Source: Maratus speciosus
Lineage: Eukaryota > Arthropoda > Arachnida > Araneae > Salticidae
DNA length: 64,000 nucleotides
Reading direction: 5' to 3'
Assembly (NCBI GenBank): GCA_963932465.1
Contig: OZ010791.1
Location: forward strand, 618,581,800 to 618,645,799
Below are positions 12,669 through 24,994 of this stretch, piece by piece (position 1 is the first letter of the stretch; each line of letters begins with the position of its first letter). Both the position numbers and the translations under genes were made by a program. Under the pieces are notes generated by a model. That model saw only the letters and a program-made list of their open reading frames with translations, did not search any database and had not been told where the DNA came from.

Positions 12669-14184
12669 TCACTGGTGCAAATTGATTTATGGAAACCCGG
12701 TCTTTTAACAAAAACTTCTATAATAGTCATTAAAAATGAATGAAATTTCATACATTATATATATACTATGTACAACAAATAATTTAGAAAAATAAAATTT
12801 CATACATATTAATAAACTAAAACATAAGGTCAAAAATTGGATTTTTGTAACATAAATAAATTGATTTATGAAATATCACATTTGATTGAAATTAATAGTT
12901 AGTAAAGCCACATTTATTCATCAGAGTTTCTTTTATTCTAGATGGTATTGATAAAACAAGGTTTTGAATGTATTTCTGATCAATTAATTTCCAGTTTTGA
13001 GAGATTGAAGTTTTCAATTCTACAAGTGACGTGTACTGCATCCCATTTGCATAAACCATTCGAACAAGATGTCCCCAAACGTTTTCGATGGGCTTCAGAT
13101 AAGGACTAATAGGTGGATGACTTTCATTGCATTTGAAATTTGAATACTTGCATTGTCTTGCATGAAGATATAATCTAAACCATAATGTTGCCATGCAAAT
13201 GGAAGAAGTGAATTTTGTAAAACTAAACTGTAATCAAAAGAATTCTGGCGACCGTTTAAAAATACAATTTCACTTTTGCCATCATAAGCGATCGCTGAAC
13301 AAATCATCAAACTTACGCCACCAAAATTTCTGCTGAATGTAGATTTTGGTTCTTTTCGGAGATCCCTCCAATAATACGTCAAACCATCCGGGCCATCCAA
13401 ATTAAATCTTTTTTCGTCGGAGAAAATGACATTTTCCAATTGTCACACATTGGAACCATGAACTTCTCGCAATACTACAAACACATCTGCTTGTGACGCA
13501 GAAGTAACTTTGAACCAGACTTCATTTTCGACCATCTCAAGTCCCGTGAAGAATGTAAAATTTGCCTAACTCTTCTAGAAGTAACAGGAAGGAGTAGATC
13601 TGCACAAATCTGCTTTCAACTGTGACCAGATTTCATGCCCCCTTTATCTCTCTTACTTAAAACTTGGATTACCTTTTTTGTTAAAATTTTTGCCATAGTT
13701 TGCTGGATTTTTTCTACAGTTATATATCACACCAACTGATCTTTTAATTAATTTACTAATTTCCGGACCAGACTTTCCACATTCTAGATATGCATCGATT
13801 TTAGCTGTTTCTTCATCAGACAGCATCTTTCGTTTGCCCATCGTCAAAAGTATGACGGAAACGTATTGCTTCCAATATATAACGGTTTATAATGTGTACT
13901 GTGTATGTCACGTTACCTTGTTTTTTGCAAATTTTTGTCACATTACTTTGGAATAGCCAAAGAAATGTGATATTTCATAAATCAATTGCCACGTTTGCAT
14001 ATTACGAAAATCTAATTTTTGACTTTTTGTTTATGTTTAATACTATGAATGAAATTTTATTTTTGTAACTCATTTGTCATACATAGTACTATGTATATCC
14101 CAAAAAATTTCATTAATTTTTAATGAATATTATAGAAGTTTTTGTTAAAAAACCGTGCTTTCTATAAATCAATTTCCATCAGTG
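12669..14184 (-). mobile_element. Tc1-like DNA transposon with ~215-bp inverted repeats
   Basis: A 1.5-kb element with TA on both sides (12667-12668, 14185-14186) and long imperfect terminal inverted repeats, 12669-12880 and 13966-14184, ending in CACTG-like termini. Between them, on the minus strand, lies a broken Tc1-family transposase. It sits inside the first copy of a ~1.1-kb tandem repeat, whose second copy is uninterrupted at the equivalent point (near 15478). Confidence 0.93.
12892..13853 (-). pseudogene. Tc1-like transposase, frameshifted and partly deleted
   Basis: Read right to left. From 13847: GKRKMLSDEETAKIDAYLE and ISKLIKRSVGVIYN, the N-terminal helix-turn-helix. The middle region 13440-13650 survives only as frame-shifted scraps such as SRRVRQIL with stops. 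13439-13095 gives VIFSDEKRFNLDGPDG (first catalytic Asp), a GGVSLM segment and FMQDNASIQ (second Asp). Another frame gives SPYLKPIENVWGHL (catalytic Glu) and ends near 12892. About 24 residues' worth of DNA separates the second Asp from the Glu, against 34 in typical Tc1 proteins, so a short deletion lies in the active-site region. The copy cannot encode a working enzyme. Confidence 0.9.
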
Positions 14185-14246
14185 TATTTATTACACTAAT
14201 TAGGCAGCTTTATGTCACACAGATTTTTCTGACACAAAGAAATATT

Positions 14247-14457
14247 TTAAGACTATAGAGTCGCCATGAAGGGTCATTTTGACCTATGCCAAATTGGTAG
14301 TAGTCGATTCGAACCAGAAATTCCTTCATAAGATATGATAAATGTATGCAGCACAAAAATAGGCTAATTAAATAAGTTAAGTAATTTTAAATAAAAAATC
14401 TGATGTGAAATACTTTTTATAAAACTTGAGTGAAATTCCCGGCGGTTCTTGTGTTAA
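14247..14457. mobile_element. TTAA-flanked MITE in tandem copy 1
   Basis: TTAA at 14247-14250 and 14454-14457. Tandem copy 2 has a single TTAA at the same point (15537-15540), so this is an insertion with TTAA duplication, the piggyBac signature. The interior is similar to the element at 23182 (shared GGGTC...GACC hairpin near the left end, shared ATAAAACTTGAGT near the right end). No coding capacity. Confidence 0.85.
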
Positions 14458-15435
14458 GGTACAATATGCGAAATAATTTCAGAAAGTTAACAGAAGTTGA
14501 TAATTTACAGATTTTACTAACTGCTATAAGGAACAGACTAATTCAATTCCAATAAAGTTGTTGGACCATGCACTAAATTTTATTTTTATGTAATGACCCT
14601 TTTTTTTTCTATAACTTCGGAATTTTTGTTCGTTTTTTCTGGTTCTTAAGTTTTCTAGTTTGCCTCCTAACATTTTAAGAGATTATCTAACATTAATAAC
14701 ACAATAATTAAAAAGCCTTTTAGTGTTATAATGTAATCATTATATGAAATAATAAATATAGCTGAATACGGATACCTTCTATGTCATTTATTAAAGGACT
14801 AATGTGAAGAAAACCATCAAATGGGAAAAATATTTTCACAACACCCGTAAATCATAAAGTTACCCCCAGTAATTTTTGGCAAAGGTTAGCTAATTGTGCA
14901 CAGTGTTTTCTCATATTACATCACATTTACGGCTAGAAATCTATTGGTGTATTCTCTAAACCCTTTTCATGTCAGTTATGTTTTTTTTATGACGTTAACA
15001 TTACCTGTTGTTCCATCTGCTTCGTAGAGACCCAGCTCACTTCGGCTCAATGAATGAGTTTTAAAAAAATGAGCTCAATAAATGAAATATCATTTATTAA
15101 TGTTGATATGATGATGATTCATTATATCATCGTTCATGAATGAAATCATCAAATAAATCATTTATTTAGCTCATAAACTAGCCAAGCTCATTTTAGCATA
15201 AATCATTCATGTACCGAAATTCATTCTTTGATCGTCTGCAAATAAATAAGGAACAATTAATACTGATTTGAATTTTGACCGTCATTCTTCAGAAACTAAA
15301 CTAATAAAACCATGAAAGAGGTAAATTGATTGAAAAGAAAGAACAAAACGGAACCTTTTCAGGTTAAAATGTGCACAGAATTTTTTTTTTTTTTACAAAA
15401 TTAAATAGTTTTTACAAATACAATGTATTTCTTGA

Positions 15436-15474
<39 letters not shown>

Positions 15475-16400
15475 GTTACACTAATTATAGGCAACTTAAT
15501 GTCAGACAGAAATTTCTGACACGGAGGAGAAATAATTTAAGGAACAAATGCGAAATAATTTAAGAAGCTTAAAAGAAGTTCAAAGTTTACAGATTTTACT
15601 AATGGCTATAAGGAACAGACCAATTCCGATAAAGTTGTTGGTCATGCACAAATTTTAATTTTATCTAACGACTAAGTAATGATTTTTTCCCTCAATAACC
15701 TTAGACTTTTTTTCCGTTTTTCTGTTTCTTAAGTTTTCTAATTTGACTCCTAACATTTCAAGAGATTATCTCTCGTTATAACAGTAATAACACATTAATT
15801 AAAAACATTCTTATTGCTATAATGTAATCATTCTATGAAATATTATAATAGGAATAGCTGAATATGAAGAACTTCTATGTTATTTAATAAAGGACTAATA
15901 TGAAGAAAAACATCTAATGGGAAAAACATTTTCACAACACCCATAAATCATAGAGTTACCCCCAGTAATTTTTGGCAAAGGTTAGCTAATTGTACACAAT
16001 GTTTTCTCATATCACATCATATTTACCGCAAGAAATCTATTGGTGTGTTCTCTAAACCCTTTTCATGTCAGATACGTTTTTTCCATGAGGTTAACATTAC
16101 CTGTTGTTCCATCTGCTTTATAGAGACCAAGCTCACTTCCTGGAATGATTTTGACATGAATCATTCACGCACCGAAATTCATTCCTTGACCTTCTGCTCT
16201 CAAAATGGCGATTAAATTGGACGGAACAAATTAAAAATGACTTGAAATTCGACTGTTTTTCTTCAGAAACTCAGCTAAAGATCTTTATCGATTATTTTCA
16301 GGATATAATTTTTCGAAGAGAAGTTTGGGAATGTTTTCAGGTGTTTCCTTTCATTTTCTGTTTCAGCGATTATGCCATGAAATAGTTCCCGCGGTAAATA

Positions 16401-17160
16401 CAGTAGAGCGCCGATTATCCGAACAAGTCGGGGAGTTCGGATGAGCAAAAGTTCGGATAAATGGACAGATTTAATGGACAATTTAAGGGATGTTCCTCTC
16501 TATACTAAAAGCCTCCCACTTTATTCAGGCTTAGGACTGCCAGCACCCGTTACTGCTGGCGTGTTTAAAAATTGTTATTGACTTTTAAATATTTTTTGGT
16601 TTACTTTTTTAGCATTTAAAATTTTCTTTTTCTTTTTTTTATCATTTGAACTCCAGAGATTATAATTTAATCAAAAAAGCTTTTGATTGTCGTTTGCTTC
16701 AAAGAAGACATCCTTTTCAATGCTGCCATATCTCGAATTATTCTTAAATACGTTAGTTGAATAGAAACAGCGTTCTTCTGCCGTTCGGGCCATTTCATAT
16801 CTGTTTCCAAACATTCAAAGTCCTCGTTATTTAATGGACCTGGGTCGTTTTCAGAGCATTCGTTTTCATTTTCTTCAATTTCTTTTTCGTTGTTACTGCA
16901 CCCAACAATACACTAATCGGAGATTCAATTTCGCATGCTAAATCTGAAGGGGAAAAAATAGAGAAACGGGATGTTTGAATGATTGAAAGTTCGGTTAAAA
17001 TATTTTTATTTTTATTTTTTTTTTTTTTCTTTTTTTGAGAAACATAGGTTGTTGGAATAATTGGAAGTTTGGTTAAAAAAAAAATTTTTTTTGAGAAAAA
17101 TAGGCTGTTTGGATAATTGGAAGTTCGGTTAATGGGAGTTTCGATATCGGCGCTCTACTG
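16401..17160. mobile_element. Pogo/Tigger-like element carrying a transposase C-terminus remnant
   Basis: TA on both sides (16399-16400, 17161-17162), ends CAGTAGAGCGCCGATTATC and GATATCGGCGCTCTACTG. GTTCGGATAA-like words recur just inside both ends. The interior still encodes part of a transposase on the minus strand (16667-16895). Confidence 0.9.
16667..16895 (-). pseudogene. C-terminal remnant of a Tigger/jerky-type transposase
   Basis: On the minus strand one open frame gives an acidic stretch (EIEENENECSENDPGP), then LRIIRDMAALKRMSSLKQ and TTIKSFFD followed by a TAA stop (16667-16669). The pattern of acidic linker then LKQ-T-I-x-FF at the extreme C-terminus is what I know from Tigger/jerky (CENP-B-like) transposases. 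No DDE core or CENP-B DNA-binding domain is present, so this is a deletion derivative. Confidence 0.7.
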
Positions 17161-17365
17161 TATACCCCCCCCTCCCCCCCCCCCTCTTAAAATTTTTTTT
17201 ATCGATGCTTGTTAATTATGACTATTATAACATCGGTATATTTGCTTATTATGATTTAAAAAATTTCAAAAATACATGCTAGAAAAAAATCTTTAATTTT
17301 TTATTATTGGAATTAGAGATTTATTCATATTTTGAAGTAGACGTTTTTATCTAATGTTGCTTGAT

Positions 17366-17922
17366 TTAACCCTCTCGGCACTGAATTTTTTTTTTTAAAT
17401 TTTGGGAAAAATTACTTTTACGCTAACAAAATTAAAAGCAACTATCGAAATCACAGAAGTTACAGTTTACTGAATTTAACGAATGCGTTCTTTACAGAAA
17501 CCTAACGAATGTAGTTATGTTGCGTATTTTTCATATAAAAACAGTCTAAGGAAGAATTTTTTTAAGACGTTTGGAAAATGTCGTATTACAACCAGATTAA
17601 ACAAACATAAAAAAAATTGAGTAGTATTTTTTATCTTTTATCACAAATTACTAACTCGGAAAAGGAGTCCCTAATTTAAATTTAAAGAGTGAAACGTGTA
17701 TTTGAAAGAAAAGAAACAGAAACAGTTTACTAATAATTAATAAAACTTTTATTAATATTATTATTATTAAATGGTGAAACATAAGTAAAGTCTTAATAGT
17801 AAATGTATCGACATATGATATTACTATTAGGTGCTGGAACTAACAATAATATTTTTTTTCTTTCAAATATTGCAGTTCGAAGTAGGAGCTTCATATGAGG
17901 CTCAGGGTGACGAGAGGGTTAA
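17366..17922. mobile_element. TTAA-flanked MITE, 557 bp
   Basis: TTAACCCTCTCGGCACTGA at the left and GTGACGAGAGGGTTAA at the right. The longest of this group in the window, with no recognisable coding sequence. Confidence 0.75.
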
Positions 17923-19597
17923 AAAAACTTAAATTATAATATTTCAAACACGCTATTTTTAATTGAAATATATATTTATGCGTGAATATTAACAAACAAA
18001 AAAGAAACCATTAAAATAGAATTATATAAGAAAAAATCAATGTCTCATGATTTTCGTTTATTAAGTTCACAGTTCAATTTTTTTTTGCAAAAATAGTTTA
18101 TCGTTACTGATCTTGAAAACGAAACTGTTTATTAAAGGGATTTTTTTTAAACCGTTATGTGTACTGTAATCACTTTTAGCATATATATTTTTATTTTAGC
18201 TTTAAAGTAATTAAATTATTACGCGCGAAAAGCATTTAATTGGGAAAATTATGTAATATTTAAAAGGATTTTTTAAGACAGTTTTCTTATAACGTCTAAA
18301 AAAAAAAACTTTTCCTCTACATGTTATAATAGTCCGAGAAAAAGTAGAAAAAAAAATGAGTAAAGTACGGTAACTGTGGTCCATTCACTAAAATTTAGAA
18401 AGAACGTCGTTTCGGCACTAGAAGTGAAAGTCCGATGATCCCCCCCCCCCCCCCCCAAATAAAAAGAAAAAAATAGTTGTTTTAACATGTTTGTTTTCTT
18501 TAGGGGGTGGAGGGATATTAATTTAGGGAAAACTAGATTTTTTTTTTGTTAGTAAATCGATTGGGGTATCGTTTTTCACATATTTTATAATTCTGAATCG
18601 AATGACACCATCTGCAAGTCGATACGATCAATCGTTACGAAGTTACGGCAAGTTTTATAAAATACAAATCGAAAATTATACTTTAGTACAGGTTGAATAG
18701 GTTTTTACAGCAACAACTCATGGTCATTCTCGAAAATTTGGGAAAAACTCCATTTTAGCACTAGAAATGAAGATCCGATCAGTCCCCAGATAATAAAATT
18801 GCTTTAGGATTTTTTTTCTTTTTTTTTTTGGGGGGGGGGGGGGTGCAAAAGGAGGGAATTTTAATTCTGGGATTGGGGGGGGGGGACTCATAATTTTTTT
18901 AAGTAGGTCAAGTGAAGGTATCGTTTTTTATGTATTTTTTTTAAATTCTGAATAGAATGACACCATCCGCAAGTCAATCTTTGTTACAAACTTAATACAG
19001 GTTTTATAAATACAAAGTCGAAAATTATACTTTAGTGCAGGTAAAATAGGTGTTATTTCTAATAACTTAATTTAAAATTCATAAAAACTACAACTGTAGT
19101 ATCATAGCAATTAAATACGCTTTTAAGTGACAAATAAATCTGGGTCAACCGAAAGGAAAGTTACATATACATTTTAATATAGACTAACATTATCACTGGA
19201 TTACATTCTCGTCAGAAAAGGTATCTGACGTCAGTGGTGCCCACGCGCAGCGTAGGACAAATATTTAAAAGCGATAAATCACACTTAATGCTTTAGGAAA
19301 TTATTACAACATCAATAAATATTACTTAATGATTTAGAAAATGATTATAATAACAATAAATCTTACTTACTGAATTGAGAAATTACTGTACTTCATTTCT
19401 GACTAATTTATTATCTCCAAATGATATTTGTAGATAACTATAGGTTTTTACAACAACAACTGATGGCCATTCATGAAAATTTGCGAAAAGATTCCATTTT
19501 GGCACTAGAAATAGATCCGATGAGTTCTCAAAAAATAAAGTTGTTATACCATGTTTCTGGAGAGGGGATGTGCATATATTCATGCGGAAAGAATGTA

Positions 19598-20419
19598 CAG
19601 TAAACTCTGTCTAAGGCGGAATCGATCGGGACTGAGAAAATTTTCCGTGGTAGACAATATTCCGGCTTATGCAAAAAAAACTCCCCCTCCCCCCCCCCCA
19701 AAAAAAAAAAAATCCCTCGTATTTGATGATTTTTTATTGATTTTCCTGACTCGAAAATGGGTTGAAAACTTAAATTCGGAAAGGTCTTTTTTCTTTATAG
19801 ATAAATGAGAAACGTTCTTCGATATCTTAGTACTGCTGCAATACATGCGAATTAGAAGTTTACACACACACACACACACAAAAAGAAAAAAAAACACTAA
19901 CAACCCCCCCCCCCCTAATAAACTTCGAGAATGAGAAAGAACGCTAAAACTTTGAATTTGAGTACATCCTTAAAGTATAATATATTGCACTTTCGAAAAT
20001 ATATATTTTGATAAATGTTCATTCTCCTAGAAATATTAATTTTTCAATAATTTTACATATGAAAAAATGTCCCAAGCATATATTCCTTAAAATTCAAACA
20101 GTTTCTGTCCTTTTCAATTAACTTTTTCAAAGTGTTACGGAATTTAACTAACATGCACGACATTGAGTATTTGACTTATCAGTTTTAAAGTTTAATAAAC
20201 AAAATGCCTTTTATTTTTAAATTATCCTTTTTTCCGCCTTATGCAAAATTTTGGTTTCGGTGGGGCCCTTAAAATGCTTTCCGTTTCCGCGTTAGACAGA
20301 TTCCGCCATATGCAGCATGAATTAATGTAATTTTCTATGGGTTCGCCGGGACTTGATAATTTTTCCGCGGTAAACAGATTTCCGGCTTATACAGAGTCCG
20401 CCTTAGACAGAATTTACTG
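19598..20419. mobile_element. 822-bp pogo-like MITE, copy 1
   Basis: TA at 19596-19597 and 20420-20421; ends CAGTAAACTCTGTCTAAGG and CCTTAGACAGAATTTACTG. The words TTAGACAGA and CCGGCTTATGCA recur several times inside each end. It interrupts one copy of the ~350-bp repeat of 18.4-22.1 kb. Confidence 0.93.
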
Positions 20420-21071
20420 TAACTTTGTTTTTAAATATGTCAAGAGGGTGTATTGTTTATTAAGTTTTTTTTTTTTAATTCTGAATCGGTGCGACCATTT
20501 GTTACGGCAGGTTTTATGAATACAAAGTCGAGAATTATACTTTATTATTATCTTTGTTGCATTTATTTTGCGTTCAAAATATGTTCTTTATATTTTATCA
20601 AATAATCACAAATTTATTAAATGTCCTCGAAATAGCAATAATATAAAGTAGGGTCATCTGAGTCTTCCTCAAGGTCATCAAAGTTGTCGAAATCAAATCA
20701 GTTGGCATCATAACTTCATCGTTTACAATCAGTGTACTGCCGCAGGATTTTGCCCTAACTTTGTGGAAGTCAATTTTTAGATCCGGAAAACATTGGGGAA
20801 AAAAAAACATGGATATAGGGAAGTGGATTATTACACGTTTTATGATTCTTTAAGCAAACTGAGCCAAATTCTGGGTATGTTGTAGGATAAAACGTCATTA
20901 CAAACAGTATTTTCTTTAGTAACAATTTCTATTGATTCGTGGATAGTTAAATCATGATAATTCTTTGAGGGATATCCATGTTTTATTTTCCGAATGTTTT
21001 ACGGATCTAAAAATTGACTTCCACTTTAACTCCTTTCGTCACCCGTCTACGTGAATTTTGAAAAGTAAACG

Positions 21072-21376
21072 TTAACCTTTAACTGATGTCACAGAAATTG
21101 TCACATAACTAGTGTGAAGCGGCTGTGAGACCGCTCCATCGAAAGATGAATAAAAGCCGCGATTAACTCATAGGATGTTGTTTTTGTACTAAATTTTTTG
21201 TACAGTAGTGTTATAATTAAAATTCACCTATTCAAAAGTCTCTGGTGTTAGTACTAAAGTTCCAAACGAAACAAAATTTCAGTAGTGTTTGTAGATAAAG
21301 TGAAATTTGCAAGTTAAGCTATGAAAATTGAAAAAAGCACCGGTCTGCGAGACCGGTAACATCAGTTAAAGGTTAA
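21072..21376. mobile_element. TTAA-flanked MITE with ACCGGTCT hairpin (copy 1)
   Basis: TTAACCTTTAACTGATGT at the left and ACATCAGTTAAAGGTTAA at the right, 305 bp. Just inside one end is CCGGTCTGCGAGACCGG, a strong hairpin, and near the other GCGGCTGTGAGACCGC. Two more near-full copies lie at 33132 and 38716 in the opposite orientation, and an end fragment at 39474. Confidence 0.9.
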
Positions 21377-21384
21377 TAACAGTA

Positions 21385-21560
21385 GTATTTCTTATATTTA
21401 TCTGACAAAGACTATGTTTTTATAGTTGAAAGTACTAAGGTATTAAAATAATTTAACATTTTTTTTCTAAATATTGTCTCGTCTTTTAACTAGTTTTGCA
21501 CATAGTGTGAGTTTAAGTTTAACTTTTTAAAGATGAATTAAGCATTTCTATTTATTTATT
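21385..21560. repeat. Segment re-used, partly inverted, at 27087-27310
   Basis: AAGACTATGTTTTTATAG through TACTAAGGTATTAAAATAAT appears inverted at 27100-27200, while AAAGATGAATTAAGCATTTC appears direct at 27275. Confidence 0.78.
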
Positions 21561-22848
21561 TGATCAAAACTTTCGATTCAGAATTTAAAAATTCATAATA
21601 AACAATACCGCACTTGACCTCCCCCCCCCCCCCCCCCCTTCCGAGTTAAAATGCCTCCCTTTCTATACCCCACAAGCTCAGTAAAACATCTTTATTTTTT
21701 TTGCCACTCATCGGATCTTCAATTTTTTTGCCACTTATCGGATCTTCATTTATAGTGTCAAACGAAGTTATTCCCAAATTTTCGTGAATGACGGACTATC
21801 AGTTGTTGCTGTAAAAAACTATTTTACGTGCACTAACGTATAATTTCGACTTTGTATTCTTAAAATCTTCCGTAACTTTGCAACAAATAATCGTATCGAC
21901 TAGCGGATGGTGTCAATCGCAATTTAGAATTAATATATTCATCATAAACGATATCCCACTTGACCTATTTAAAAATGTTTGATCCCCCCCCCCCCCTTCC
22001 TTCTTAAAACATGGTTACACAACTTTATTTTTTGGGGACTCATCGTATCTCCATTTCTTCCCAAATTTTGGCGATTGGTGAACTGTCTCTGAAAAACCAT
22101 ATCTTACCTGTACTAAATTTTTCATGGAACAATTTCATACAATCTGATTTTCAAATATGCAGTTGATCTTATTTAATCAATCCCTAAAACAGTTGTTCAC
22201 TGTCGCGGCAGCGGTGGTTACGGCCTTGGTGACCGAAAAATCACCCAGTCAAAGGGAAATGATTGGTAATCCGTAATCGTTATACTGAAGATAACAACTG
22301 GTCGTGATAATATCTTTCAATTTTCTGTAGTCGGGTAATCTTTTTAAAACAGAGCAAATTAGCGTGTCTTTAGAGCCTGTAAGGTAGAGATGTCCACTCA
22401 TTTACCACCTAGGCCAAATTAAGCATTGTTTACAAAACATCGGGCCACATTACCAAAAGAAAAAAAAAAGAAAGAAATAAATAAAATTAGATCTATTTTA
22501 TTACCATCGGACAGATGAAATTTGTACATACAAAATATAACAGTATTTTATTATTATTATTATTATTATGCAAAATCCCAAAGCTACTTACCGGAAAATT
22601 TTTTAAATATATATTTTAAGTATAAGACATCAATTTGACAAGCACTTCGCATTTTATTACTCTTTAAAATTTAAAATAGCAAGGATGTCGTACAAAAGTA
22701 TGCTGCCGAACATACATATAAATACGTTTCGATAAAAATTAAAAATGCTTAAACACATATCTGGCATTTAAAAATTTAAATCGTAATCAAATAATCTTTT
22801 TTATTATTATTATTTAAACACGGAATGTGTGTCATTAAAAAGCGAATA

Positions 22849-23836
22849 CAGTAAAGCACCGATTATACGTCTTTCGGGGGACCATTCTAAAACGACGTAT
22901 AGCTGAAAAAGACGTACAATCGAAACTGTAGTCGTCTAAAGTATAAAATATTTTACTGATCAAATATAATGCTGCAATCATGCAAATTTAATTTTACTGT
23001 CACTTTCGGTTGTTTAAGATGCACTATATATTTAAAAAAAAAAACTTAAAACAGTGAAAAAAATTTAAATAATCATTTCTAAAATTGAAAAATAAAAGTG
23101 AGAATTATCGAACCTTATATCAGTTGCACACATAGAAATAAACTTTTTTATACCATTATCGAACGTACCGACAGATTTTAATTAACCCTCTGTCTACCAG
23201 AAGGGTCCAATGGACCCGACATGTACATTCAAAATATTTATTCAAACCAGAAATTTCTTCAAAACAAACTAAATGTATAAATCAGACAATAATAAGTTAA
23301 ATAAACAAATTAAATAGTTTTAAGTAAAAATTCTGGTGTAGAATGTTTTTATAAAACTTGAGTAAAATTTCCGGTAGTTCTAGGGTTAAAGTTCGATCTC
23401 GTCTGGCTTTGGGACATCAGCAAAACATTAATGTATGAAGTTAAGTTCTGGAAAGTTTTCTCACTGGTATTATGAGAAACAAAAACGGTTCTAAGTGTGT
23501 CAGTGTGGTCCACACACTGTCCATTCGTTTTGTCCCACCCTCTCCACAGGTTCTAAGAACTTAAAATAACACCAGTAGCTATCACACATGTTCTTTGTCT
23601 TTCATCTTTTGCCAAATATTGTTAGTAGAAATAAAAAAAAAAAGAACGACGCTGGAATAAAAAATTCTAAGAAATTCGGCTACGACATGAAAGAAACGAC
23701 GTATAACTAACGTTATGCGTCGTATAAACGAAACATTACTACATAAAAATACATAGGGATGAATTGGGACTGAACTGAAACGACGTATAAATGTAAAAGG
23801 CGTGTAAATGAGAAACGCATAAACGGTGTTTTACTG
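22849..23836. mobile_element. Pogo-like element with ACGACGTATAA words
   Basis: Ends CAGTAAAGCACCGATTATAC and ATAAACGGTGTTTTACTG; TA at the left, TT at the right. ACGACGTATA and related words recur near both ends with GGGAC between them. About 780 bp once the nested TTAA element (23182-23389) is removed. Confidence 0.87.
23182..23389. mobile_element. TTAA-flanked MITE nested in a pogo-like element
   Basis: TTAACCCTCTGTCTACC at the left and GGTAGTTCTAGGGTTAA at the right, 208 bp. Near the left end is GGGTCCAATGGACCC, a perfect palindrome. It lies inside the element 22849-23836 and is the sibling of 14247-14457. Confidence 0.82.
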
Positions 23837-24994
23837 TTAAAATAAATTATTAAAATAAATAATCATTGTTTAACGTCTGATATACGAGTTAAAAATAAAA
23901 AATATATTACAATTCATCAGACATACAAGTAAAATTACATTTAATACAATTAAAAAGCAAACGTTTCGAACTAAATTTTAGTCCCTCATCAGTGCAACGA
24001 AACTGTGCTTTACTGTATTAGTATTCTGAAATAGTGGTAGATACTTTTAATAAAAAATTCTTCAATTTGACAATACTGCAGCCAAGGTTTGTGCAAGTCT
24101 GTTCGTGCTAAGTGCATTATCTGCATCAAACATGAACTAAATCAAACATATAAAGATTGTCAAAGTGTTCGCGATCCACAGATAAGTTGTCGGCGGCCAC
24201 GTGTTTGGCATGGCATGCCTGCTGTAGGGTCTGGTCGGCAGTTGTCGCGAGCGTAGCTCGTATGGATTGGGAAAATAAATCATCCATTTGAAAGTACTTT
24301 TGCTTTGCAGAATGAATAATGCTTTTGGAACATGATGAAGTAAAATATATATCCTAAATTCTGTTATTGATGATCGATGTCTTAAACGAATTTTTATAAT
24401 GTCATTTTTATAGTACTTTAAAGTGTCGTCGGAGCGTAAGGGGTTAATTTATATTCTTATTTTTACGGTAATCGAAACCGGCAATAAACTCAATAGCAAA
24501 AAGTTTCATCTATTCCATTTCCTTTCACCGCGATATGAACCTATCTAAACGTACTCTGATCTTTTTCATTGCCGGAGAAAAAATATATAAATCTCAATTC
24601 TCTCACAGGCCGCCTTTCAGCATCAGTTCCGAGAAACCCAATTGTTGAAACTTAGTTTTTTTTTTCTTTCTATCTTCCTTATCTATATATCTCTAAATCG
24701 AAACGGTCATTTCAAACGGAAACAGATCAGAGATTGAAATAATAATAAAAAGAGACAGAGAAAAGAAGAAAATAAATGCATTCTCAAGACCTTTCCCATT
24801 GAAAGATGAACGGCTCTATAAGAAAAGAAAGATGGAGGAAATGCGACTTTAAATGTTGTGTCCGGCATTGAAATATCTAAGTGAAACAGGACGAAGCTAA
24901 TCGAGATAATGCGACCGGTTTGGAAAAGTTTTTCGGAGGAAAATTTAAGCAGAAATTATTCGTTTTATAAAATAAAATAAAGGAAATGAATTTT
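23837..24994. other. No gene recognised
   Basis: Holds ACGTTTCGAACTAAA/TTTTAGTCCCTCATCAG near 23965, a motif with variants at 39330 and 55160, and a lone GCGTAAGGGGTTAA end near 24434 that may be a remnant TTAA element. Confidence 0.5.

Larger units (their letters stand above)
12205..16280. repeat. ~1.1-kb tandem repeat, two copies and a partial third
   Basis: The block beginning near 12205, 14828 and 15925 is shared (anchor CCCAGTAATTTTTGGCAAAG at about 12246, 14862 and 15961). Copy 1 is split by the Tc1-like element (12669-14184) and by a TTAA element (14247-14457). Copy 2 carries an extra ~140 bp near 15045-15190, rich in ATGAGCTC/GAGCTCAT-like words. Copy 3 stops around 16280. A poly-A of 34 bases lies in copy 2 (15437-15470). 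Confidence 0.88.
18360..22140. repeat. ~350-bp repeat family in direct and inverted copies
   Basis: Direct copies begin near 18360, 18690 and 19430 (anchors AATGACACCATC at 18601 and 18957; TTTTTACAACAACAACTGAT at 19445). Inverted copies lie at about 21560-21890 and 21890-22140. Each has a poly-C/poly-G tract in the same relative place. The third direct copy is split by the 822-bp MITE. A separate ~380-bp piece with AATAAATCTTACTTA-type triplication lies at 19050-19430. Confidence 0.8.
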
